Shown here one piece after another: positions 54,925 to 64,000 of a stretch of DNA of 64,000 nucleotides. This DNA is from Thozetella sp. PMI_491 (lineage: Eukaryota > Ascomycota > Sordariomycetes > Chaetosphaeriales > Chaetosphaeriaceae): contig MU270038.1 of NCBI GenBank assembly GCA_021432635.1, forward strand, positions 372,001 through 436,000, given 5' to 3'. A model generated the notes under the pieces. That model was not told the origin of the DNA. It worked only from the letters and a program-made list of their open reading frames with translations, and did not search any database. Within the stretch, counting starts at the first letter, position 1, and each line of letters begins with the position of its first letter. The position numbers and the translations under genes are program-made.

Positions 54925-57900
54925 TCACATCGGCATGTAGCCGCCACCACCATCCCCGAGTAGATTGCCCCAGTCGCCTCGGAAGCTGGGATCCGAAAGG
55001 AGTTCGTTCATCTCCCTCTGCTGACGCTGCTGCGCGAGCTGCTGCTGCTGCTGCTGCTGTTGCTGTTGCTGCTGGTTGAGAATCAACATGCCCGAGTGAT
55101 TATACATCTGCGCGGTCTGCGCTGAGAGGTCCATCCCATGCTGCAGATAGCCCGGTACCGGTCCAAGCAACTGCCCCTCGATATCGTCGTACATGCCAAA
55201 GAAGGCCATGGATTCTTGAGGCTGGCTCTGGGAGGCCGGTCGCCGCTCCACAGGGCTTGTAAAATTCATGATAGGCTGGGCTGGATAGGCAAACGGGTCG
55301 CCACTCGGAAACATCATGGCGTCGACCTTGTAAAGCGCGTTCGTCGGAGTCTGCGACGTGTGGAATCCCGGGTGCGGCCGGTGCGTTGTCCCGGGAGTGC
55401 TGCTCGCCTCAGAGCTGCCACCAGTGGACGAGAGATCCAGCGGCAGGAGGTCCTGAAGATTGGCTGCGAAGTTCTGCCCAGGTACTCCATTCTGCTGCTG
55501 CATTGCGATAGCATCGAACGAAGTCCTATGGGGAAGCCTCGGGCCCATGGCCGGCCGCGCCATCTCCTCTGACCGTCTCTGGGGCATCATCTTGTCCTGT
55601 GCTGCCTGGTGGGCCGCAACCGGCATGTTGCTAGGCTTCGTAGACGGTGCCGCGCGTTTTCGGTTTGGCGGGATCGCCGCCTTCGACTCCTTCAGGCGCT
55701 CCGGCAACTGCTCAAAGAGAATCTGAGAGACTTGGTTAGCACAGTTGCCTTCTACGGGGGTTCCAATCCTCGGTGCTTACGTTCAGCGAACTGGTGATCC
55801 TGTCGGCGGCAAGGCTCCTTTGCGCTAAGCTGGCCAGGATGTCCCTCCCGGCGCTGGCGTCCGCGAGAATTTCGGCAGACCCGGCCTTGTCGGGATTCTC
55901 GACGGCATAGAAGACCAGAGAGAGGATGGAGAAGAATTGCGTATACATCATGAACCAGTAAGGGCCGATCAGGACGGCTTGCTTGCGGATCTCGAGTCCG
56001 ATGTGAACGATGTTGCGCGAAACACTAATGCCCATGGCCGCGCAGGCGTAGTATCGATCTTCGACGGGCTTCCCCTCCGTCAGTCGGCGGGATACGTAAT
56101 GGAGGAACGGCCGGTAGAGCATCATTTGCACATGGGCGAATCCGTATCTCAGTAGGGTACGGACACTAGAGGCCAAAGAGGTCAGTGCGCCTGTCCAGGG
56201 TCCAAAAGCCAAGACTTTCAAAGGGGGCAAAAACATGGGTCAAGAAATATAAACAAAGGGCTCCCCGCAGCGCAAAGGCAGCAGGCAGATTGTTTTGTAT
56301 CACGTACCGCATCACCTCAATGGGGCCGTCCTGTCCCGGGCGCCAATATTGCGGAAGTTCCTCGCGCCAGTCCTGAAGATCTTGTTCGATCTCTTTGATG
56401 CGTGCATAGCTGATCAGGTAAGTCGCGTTTGCCCGGCCTCCGTTCATGACACACTCCTCCACTCCCTTCAGGGGATAAACATGCTTGATCACCTTGGCTA
56501 GGATCCTCATGAGCCTCCCATGTGCATTCAACGCCTGGCAGAAGGCAGGCGTGCCCGGTGGCGGCTCCAGAATAGCGTCTTTGGTGATGAACTCGTCGTT
56601 GACTTCGGTCGGCAGGGGTTGGTCGATGTCGTCGTCACTGAGCATCATGGGGAACCCGAGTGTGGCGGAAATGTAGGTATCCATCTGCCTGATGACATGA
56701 AAGACTCGCCGGCGAGTCTCGTCCTCAATGGGGGTGATCTTCGCATGCGGGAGGTGCCGGTGCAAGCCCATCCGGAGGGCAGATCGCATAGCAATGCCGA
56801 GGTATGCGTAGCAGCCGCTGACGTTAGATGACGACTGGAGAAAGAGTATCATGAATATGAGGGCTTGTAGCGATGTCATGTCTCTGCATTCTGCGACATC
56901 CTCGAGCGTCATTCTAGCCATGGTGTAGTACTTGATCCTACGAGAAGGGGAAATAATCCTTAATTAGTGGCTGCTTTGAAAAAAGAAAAAAAAGTAAAGC
57001 AGAAGGGGTGATGGGGGCGATCGAAGCGAGGGCTCACTCACCCTTCTTCAATGGCCGCTTTGTACGTGAATGGCGGACTCATCGGGTCGTCGTCGGAACT
57101 GTCGTACATGCAACCGAGAGATAGGATAGCGTACATCAGACCTAGAAACCGGATCTCGGCTGGTCCCCAGGTTTCTGCCGGAGTGTCGTACAGCTTGTTG
57201 AACATTTCATCATAGGAGGGACGATGGATGATGCGGAGCAGGCATGTCGCACAGTCCAAGGCGTAGTACGAGTATTTTTCGGCCTTTTCGCGAGGCGGGA
57301 GGTCGTAGATGTTGCCTAGGTGAGAGAGGTCGAACGGCGAGCCCCCGTTCGACTTGGGTGAGTCGAACTTAGGGGACTCGAAGCGGGGGGATTCAAGGCT
57401 GAAGATTCCGGGCGGCCTCGGTGGCCGCGGGAGGAAGGGAGTGCGATAGTCGTGCCCCAGGAGCCCCCTGAAGTTCTCCTTCATCCTCCTCAGAAAGACG
57501 GCACCGGAAGAGATGCCGTGGAAGTCCCATTTGTCGTCTTCGCCTAGGTCCAGCTGGCCGATTGTTTCGATCATGGATCGAATCTTGGCGTCCTGCGACA
57601 GCTTCCCCTTCTGGTCATGGGCGGATGCCAGTGCTGCTTGCGCCCGGCTGTTCTCGCGGCTGCGGAATTCCTGCTGAACAGCCGGGTCGAGGCTGGGATC
57701 CGACAGGTCGACGTCCGGCATGAACTTTCGCAGCAGCGTCTCGGCGCGCTGCAGCTTGCTCTCCAGTGCCTCGATGTACTGCGGCGCGGGGTTCCTGCGG
57801 CGGTTAGAAGGCTTGTCGTAGGTGCACTCTGTCAACACATTAGCGAACGCGGGCTCTCCACGACGTCCACGAGGGGAGACAAGATGCCGATTTACCGTAG

Positions 57901-58274
57901 CTGTAGACGGAGCAGTGGGTGCAAGGGTTCTTTCCATCGCACTTGATTTTCTTGCGCCTGCATTCGTCGCACGCCCTCGTCACGCGCCTCCTTTTCTGCA
58001 CCGGCATGTTGGGGAGCTCAGACGCAGATTCGTCCATGCCGCCGAGGTCATCCTGCTCGTCTTTTACCGAGACGTGGGAGGTACGTGTAGCATTCTGGGA
58101 CTGCGAGTCTAGGTCAACAGAGTCGTCGTCCGACAAGTCGGGCGTGGCCCCCGAGCCGCCGAGGCCGGGAGCCATGTCGGCGACATCGATGCTGGTGCTC
58201 GCCCGGGATAGCTGGGACGGCTCCGACGGCGACGTCTGGCCGGCGTCTGTGGCACTGATGTGTGCGTCCGCCAT
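54925..58274 (-). CDS. Zn(II)2Cys6 transcription factor with fungal_trans domain (CLR-1/ClrA-like?)
   Basis: A predicted nuclear transcriptional regulator, 992 aa. Exons: 58274-57896, 57828-57042, 56937-56308, 56165-55781, 55722-54925. Introns: 57895-57829, 57041-56938, 56307-56166, 55780-55723; phases close (SVYSY-ECTYDKP, AIEEG-IKYYTM, EVM-R-VRTLLRYG, SSLN-ILFEQLP). Seen: an acidic/Ser-rich N-terminus, the zinc cluster RRVTRACDECRRKKIKCDG ... CTHC ... EC (about 99-129; CX2CX6CX5CX2CX6C), a linker coiled coil at QYIEALESKLQRAETLL, the middle homology region (about 250-700), and a C-terminus with a Gln run. Intron 1 falls inside the zinc cluster. The cluster and linker recall the cellulose regulators CLR-1/ClrA, but I cannot confirm that by alignment, so no symbol is given. 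Confidence 0.88.
55037..55075 (-). repeat. Glutamine-codon microsatellite (CTG/TTG on plus)
   Basis: Tandem ctg/ttg triplets on plus encode an uninterrupted run of about 12 Gln near the C-terminus of the Zn2Cys6 protein. Length change would stay in frame and alter a likely activation region. Confidence 0.85.
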
Positions 58275-61200
58275 CGCTTTCCGCCCTTTCCCCGAGCGCG
58301 TCGTCTCAATCAGTCGATGTCTCGGTTCTCTTCTCTCACACACACTCTCTCGTTTCCCCCTTCCTCGGTGTCTGCCTGTGTGGGTAACAGATCTCAGGTT
58401 TCTATTGGCATGTTTTGGGGGAGACGCAGCACGCTACGAGACCCTACAGTGCACATCTGCCCACCTAAAAGTGCGAGATGACCGCTAGAGGTAAGGTGGA
58501 TCGGTGGCGAAAGGGTGCGGACGGAGAAAATCGAAAGCAAAGGCTCCCGGGGAGAAGAACCTTAGCTCCGGTCCACGAAGAGAGCCCCAGAGGCACATAT
58601 ACAAGGGTTGCAAAGGACTAGCGCGCCAAGGGCATGTATGTCTCTGATATTTGTTCGAGTCAACCGGCCCGTTATGAAGGTCTTTTTTTTTTCTTTCTCT
58701 CGGCGTCTGGTTAGCCGACAAATGGGCTTTGTGCAAGTGGCCGGGGAGCCTGCGCGAAAGTGCGAACGAGAAGCGGCCCTCAGACCAGAGGAGCCCGGGT
58801 GGGGACCGCTAGGGATGGGCGGTGCAGGTGCGAGGACTGATGACCGAAGGCGAACCCGTGAGGTTGCGGTCGAAAGAGGGTTGCGGTTTCGCAGGGTCGT
58901 GCGGATCGGCGCCGATTCGGCCGCTGCACTGACGCCGAGGGGACGGTACCGAGCGAGACCACGGGGCGCTCGGAGAGGGCTGTCTGTTGTGGGAGAGCGG
59001 GGGAGGGAACCGCGCGAGCAACAAAACAACGTAGAATAATGGAAGGGCAGCGGAATACGAAAAGAGAGAAAGGGGGGGAGGGGGAAAAGACGTCTTGCAG
59101 AGTTTGCGGGCTGCTGAATTCGCTCGAGCTGACCCAAGCAGTCTTTCCTCGCTCGATTCCAACTAAGGGCGTGACAAGGGGGGGAGCTCGGAAAGGAAGA
59201 GCGCAAGGTCTTGGGTAATAAGGGTGTACTGTATGTACATACATAGGAACATGTTGGACCCCGGGCGGCGCCTGTGGAGCCGGGGGCAATGGCAGTGCGG
59301 CGGCGAGTTGCGAGTCGCGGGCAGCCTCACGCCTCAGACACTTCACACCCTGAACCATGCACTCCCACTCCACGGGACGAAGTTGGTCACATCACTTCGG
59401 CGCTAGCGCAACGGAGCTGTATAGGCAGTACTACTGAGGTATGGTGCTTGTATTAACTCCGATTAATGGGCGTTCGGGATCAGGATAAGCGCTCCGCACC
59501 GCTGGATCCAAGGGAGGAGAATATACTATGTACGAATGCAAGGCCACCCCCTCCTGGGCCAACCCCCCTTCCGGGGAGGAGCATGTGTGCAACCCTCTCA
59601 CCTCTTCCCCAATCAGGACTCTGCAGGGAAAGGGAGGGGTACGGCCGCCTCTGGGGGTTAGGCAGAGGGCAGGCGCGGAAGGAGGGGTGGAGGGATCGCG
59701 AGCCTCCTGCGTAGCAATCGTCAAATTAAAGAAGCTACTCGGTGCAAACGACACGTAAAGTTGGACGGGAAGACGGGAGGAGGGTCGGGGAGGCACACTG
59801 GGGGGCTGAGCGATGTTATCTCCACGGACTACCCAAAGGAGGTCATGGGACATTCCAAAGCAATATCGAGCCCCCATGAGCTTCATAAATCCTTATTCCC
59901 TCTCTGCCAGGCACGGGTATTTAGCAGAGCACCCTCTCGCCGCTTGGGTTGCTGGACCTGACAAGCCCGAGCCTTCTCGAAGCAGGAAAGTGTCTAGTGC
60001 GGCTTATTCCCGCAGCGAATGAACGCAGAGAGAAGCCCCCTAGCTCCATCGCATCCACCCGTCGTGGTTGCGGGAATGGCCTTCTGCCCGCGACACACAT
60101 GGGGCCAAAGAGGAGCCCGGTTACGGGTGGGCTCGGACGCACACGCGAGGCGACGACAGGCGGGAAGATAGCGAGCGGATAGACTCTTTCAGGGGGCCAT
60201 CTGCGCGGCCCCGTCCCCTGGGCGACATCTCACGGGGGGTGGTGGGTCAGAGGCACAACTGGGGTCTCGCCAGTTTTGTATCAAAGCCCATGAGGCTAAG
60301 CACGAAGGAGAGAGCTTGACTTGGGAGATCCTGGTGGCAGATCTAGTGCAACGCGCACCGTAGATCCCACGATCCCAGATCGATCAAACAACGCGTCGAC
60401 AGGCCTAGTAACAAACCGTCGTGGCGAGCCGCTGGCTCGCAGCCTCGGATCTAGGGGATGGAGGGGGCGAATCAAGCACGAGCAATTATTTTTATTTTAT
60501 TTTTTTAAAGAAAAACTACCAGAAGAGCAAGGCGGGGAAAAGAGAGCGGCCGATCGGAAAGCGGGTTAGGTAGCCGATAGAGGACAGTGGACAGCGAGCG
60601 GCCGGCGCTCATTGTACCTGACATTCGTGTCGGTCGTCACAGCGTCTGCATGACATAGACGGGTCACTAAGGTTGCGCTGCTTCCTTCTGGCATGGGCCC
60701 GGCTCGGGGTCCGTGGGACCACTGGGCCCATGCTGAAGGGGCGGGCCCTGTTCGGAGACACGAACAACAGGCGGCGGGAAGCCACGACAAGGCTATTGGC
60801 GGTACTAACGCCAGCCCGTCAGCCCCTGTAAACGTTTAACCAAGCATGATGGAACTATTCGTCACCCTGTGGCGCTGCGAGAACAGCGAACAGACCGTTG
60901 TGTCGGCCGAGTCTCGGGAGACCCTTTACGGAAGGGAGGTAGAAAGAAGAAAAAAAAAAAGAGATGAAAGGTGATGTAGGGAGGGGGGGGGGTTGCCCTC
61001 AGATGTGGGTAAGGGCAGGGAAAGGGGAGAGGGGGGAGAAAAGTGGAGGGGCAAAGAGGATTGAACCGCCCGCTAGCAAAAGGCACGAGACGGCTGAAGT
61101 GTCGGTTGGGAAATGGGGGGTGTCTGGTGGTTGCATATTACGCGTTAGTAATGGCTTTTCCTCCAAACCGATTAGCAGAGATGCCCCCGTTCGTCGGTGT

Positions 61201-63344
61201 GATAAGAGAACGGAGATGGCCCCCGGGGAGCGGCCGTGTGAGAGGATGAGCAACCTGAGACTCGATAACGTAAAACGCTGTACCGAAACGGGCTGGTCGA
61301 TAAATCCCCTAAGACGCGTTCGCGGAAACATGGTATGTACGAGCTGGGCGAACTGCGACGGGCTGGGGTACCATGGGCAAGAAGCAGCTAGGGAGGTACC
61401 TAAAGGGAGCTAAGGTAGGATGGGGACGGCCCACGAGGCTCGTTTTTGGCTTCGTCATAATCACTTTGTGCGGCCTGCCTCAAGGGGGAGGGGGGCCCCG
61501 GATAGAGCGCGTACTTGGTAGCTCCTCACCCGCCGCTGTACCGCGTCGTTGCATCCCCCCCCCTTACCCCCGGCCTAGCGTCGCGGCAGGAGCAATTGCT
61601 CTTTGTCGCCGGGGCAAGACAGCGCGCAAACTCAGGCACGGAGCGTTGCGCTGGGCCGACTATTGCGGCAGGAGCTGGAGGGCGGTTGGGAAGCGGAAAA
61701 AAAATATGGAGAAAGGCAGAAGCGGCAGGGATCACTAGCGCATCAGAGACTTGGCAAAATGACCTCATTGTGGGGTAACTATGTATGCACAGTCCAATTG
61801 GGATTACACCAATTATTTTATCGACCGTGCTTCCCAACCTCAACTGCTTCGACCTTCATCCGACCTTGCACCACGATTACGAACCCGGGCCCGCAGTTGA
61901 TGGCTGGCGAGATGAGCTGGTTTTCATTGGCATGATCCAAGGTGTGCGCCAGGAATCTCATGTGTCGCAATAACTACTACTCCAACGTCTCGGAACCCCC
62001 AATATGCGCCCGTCCCCCGCGCCCTTTGCCCAGTGGTTGTTTGAAAAAGCTTTGGCAGTCTTTTTGGCGCGACGCGTAGTGCGCCCCCGCACGACCCTTG
62101 GGGAGCCCGGCTCGGAGCCGAGGACGGAATCAGCCAACACCAGCCAACGCCGGCCTGGTCGGTGCCAAATATCCGCAGTAGCACCTTTGACTCGTATCGC
62201 CTGCCAGGCATTAGGCCCCCCCCCCCCCCTTTTTTTTTTTTGGGCGCTTGCCCACGAGGCCATGTGTTCGATTTGTAAGACCCAATCGCTTCTAGCCCGG
62301 ACAAAGAGCTGGGGATTTAGAAAGGTTCCACATGCATCAACGTTGGCCCTTAGTTAACCCTAGGCTGGGAACTCGGGCCCTGGTCCGAGCGATGTCGCTC
62401 GCAAACCCGCTCTACACGGGAAAGGATGCAGAGTTCCGATGTGCATTCCTCCCATACCCGGGAGGCAGAAGGGAGACTGGGCGGGGCGGGGAGAAATCTC
62501 AGCCTTAGCCCACACTGTTAGCAGAGGACCATGCACTGAGCCGACGGGTTAGCTCGGGCTTGTCCTCATCAGCCAAGCGTACACAAGAGGCTTGGCTGAC
62601 CTGAGGCGGCTTTGTTCTCTCGGCATAAAGTAGTTCGACTCACTGCACACTCTGGGCGCCTCCCACCGTAGCAGCATAGAGGGGACTGTGCTCGCTATGG
62701 GCTCGGTCTTGATCCACGACCCGAGAGCTCGGCTACGTCGGTTACTCGCCTCGAAAGAGGCTCCTGGGCCGGCTAGGAGGCGCCTGGGGACACGTCGGCA
62801 CACGCCGGTCGGCAGGCCGTCCCAGAAGCACTGGGTAGGGTCACATCTACCCTGAATGAGGCAGCAGGTTATGCATCTTCCCAACCCCCCTCCCCACACC
62901 TCTCCCATCACCCCCTTCTCCCCCCCTCTGGAGCTCACCGGGGCTTACGGTGAATGCACACGATCTAGAGACATTTTCTGCGTTCCCGCCTTTGGCGGCA
63001 TTGCTCTTTGCAGCAATGCCAATACTCTGCGACCCAACGCGCCGACAGTGTCGCCATCCCGTGGTGGGTGGTGTGCATCGGCATTGCTAAATGGTGGCAT
63101 GCCAGAGATCCCGGCAACGATCTTAGAAAAAAAGGACAAGTACCTTACAAGTCTCGGGTCTCGTGTGCCAGTGACTCGGTACCGATAAGGAGCCGCTCTC
63201 GACGGCCGGCACCTTTCTCCCTGGAGGGGGGATGGGCGTTCCAAAGGCTTCGTGAAGTCAAGGAGACTGCAAGCCCAGCAAGGACTTGCCGGTGCTTCAT
63301 GCAGAGCAGGTACACCTCGCGAATCCTAGGGTCACCGAATGGTC
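58275..63344. other. Gene-free region (5.1 kb) upstream of the Zn2Cys6 gene
   Basis: I see no supportable gene. The open frames present are short, overlap on both strands and show no recognisable family. Notable are homopolymer blocks (T run 58683-58692, A run 60949-60960, C run then T run 62217-62241) and an aggtaccta element near 61394. The first part is the promoter and leader of the Zn2Cys6 gene. The last part is the 3' region of the kinase gene. Confidence 0.6.
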
Positions 63345-64000
63345 CTAGGATCTTGCATCTTGTCGTCGTTGCTGCCTCTCCCAGGCCGGCATTGCCCAGC
63401 GGACCATGTACTCGGATTCCAACAATTGCTGGGCCGTCAGTCTCTGTAAGGGTTCGTAGACAATCATTCCCTCGAGCAATTCCGCAAACGCCTGTGGCTC
63501 CCCTCCTTCCACATCCCACTCACACTCCTTAGGCGTATCTCCCCCTCGCATCCCCCACACCAGCTGGCGTATCGGGTGAGATGCGGACGCAGTGTTCGGC
63601 AAGCGCGCCCCCGCGCGATTCTCCCACCGATCCCTCCATCTTTGTGGCGGACGCCCTAGGAGCCGGGACATCTCATGGAGGATCTCGCTCGCATCTGCAC
63701 TTGGGTCTAAATCGAAGAGGGGGCGGTCGCCAAGGAGTTCGTAGAGGTTGACGCCTAGGGTCCAGATGTCAGCGGCTGGCGTCACCGGCTCGTCAAAGAA
63801 ATCCTCAGGCGGGAGCGAGGTTGCTGGAGAGTTCAGCTCGGGCCGCTCCTCAGTAGCATTGAACGACGAGCCGTAGTCGGCGATGACAACCTGCGGATCC
63901 GCAACTTGGCCAGCTGGCATGCTGAAGCAAATCGGAAATGTGATACGAGGAGGCGCATGTGGAACCACATCCTCCTCGTCGATCCTACGGATCAATGTCG
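63345..64000 (-). CDS. Protein kinase C-terminal lobe (SRPK-like), cut by window edge
   Basis: A partial reading frame that stops at 63345 and stays open to the right edge; the N-lobe and catalytic loop lie outside the window. Seen: VVIADYGSSF, in the position of the DFG metal-binding motif but with Tyr for Phe, a TSLPPEDFF segment in place of APE, the helix-F signature ADIWTLGVNLYELLGDRPLF, and a later GMIVYEPLQRLTAQQLLESEYM that matches subdomain XI with its conserved Arg. This pattern, with PxxxF and IWTLG, is that of fungal SRPK-like (SR-protein) kinases. No ATG in view can be the true start. Confidence 0.85.
   Translation of the reverse strand, partial: TLIRRIDEEDVVPHAPPRITFPICFSMPAGQVADPQVVIADYGSSFNATEERPELNSPATSLPPEDFFDEPVTPAADIWTLGVNLYELLGDRPLFDLDPSADASEILHEMSRLLGRPPQRWRDRWENRAGARLPNTASASHPIRQLVWGMRGGDTPKECEWDVEGGEPQAFAELLEGMIVYEPLQRLTAQQLLESEYMVRWAMPAWERQQRRQDARS

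Noticed and set aside
61764..61973. Short plus-strand frames near 61.8 kb with a protein-like acidic stretch
   Set aside because: Fewer than 65 codons, no homology I can name and no splice partner.

Overview
This 64 kb window is nuclear DNA of a filamentous ascomycete, most likely a Sordariomycete of the Sordariales/Chaetomiaceae type. That placement is inference. The grounds are GC-rich coding sequence, many short GT-AG introns (mostly 50-110 nt) with CTAAC or CTGAC branch sites, long gene-free spacers with poly-pyrimidine and simple-sequence tracts, and typical filamentous-fungal families (Zn2Cys6 and C2H2 regulators, RTA1-type membrane protein, TRP/Flc channel, secreted propeller protein). 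I see no bacterial, organellar or clear transposon coding sequence, no CRISPR array, and no tRNA or rRNA gene I can defend. Eighteen protein genes are supported. Splice sites were placed by hand and every multi-exon model was checked for reading phase.

Layout. 1-9.7 kb is a dense housekeeping block: condensin subunit Brn1 (minus, cut by the left edge), a Na+/Ca2+ exchanger-family protein (plus), a small hydrophilic unknown gene (plus), tRNA dihydrouridine synthase Dus2 (plus) and phosphatase methylesterase Ppe1 (minus). 10.7-13.2 kb is a TRP/Flc-type channel (minus). 17.1-20.5 kb is a large intronless C2H2 regulator (minus), with gene-free DNA on both sides. 24.2-27.4 kb looks lower in GC and contains a Ctr copper transporter. 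It is followed by a compact cluster: a TMEM14-family protein (plus), Cmc2 (minus) and prefoldin subunit 2 (plus), the last two divergent from a 297 bp spacer. After 4.3 kb without a gene come Hap3/HapC (CCAAT-binding complex), Rrn3 (RNA polymerase I initiation factor) and a bZIP protein, all on plus. 43.7-52.2 kb holds a secreted propeller protein (plus), an RTA1-like protein (minus), an Emp46/47-type cargo lectin (plus) and an aminopeptidase P (minus). 54.9-58.3 kb is a 992-residue Zn2Cys6 regulator (minus), with about 5 kb of gene-free DNA upstream. The right edge cuts an SRPK-like kinase (minus).

The genes do not form a metabolic cluster. Most are core functions: chromosome condensation, tRNA modification, PP2A regulation, cytochrome oxidase biogenesis, chaperoning, rDNA transcription and ER-Golgi cargo transport. 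They alternate with regulators that sit beside long intergenic tracts. I found no clear new defence or mobile system. The most interesting points are gene-structure oddities: an ATG-only first exon, a 13-nt microexon, a stop-free 273-nt intron inside the Hap3 histone fold, a 1.3 kb bZIP intron with an in-frame internal start, and a tandem promoter duplication.
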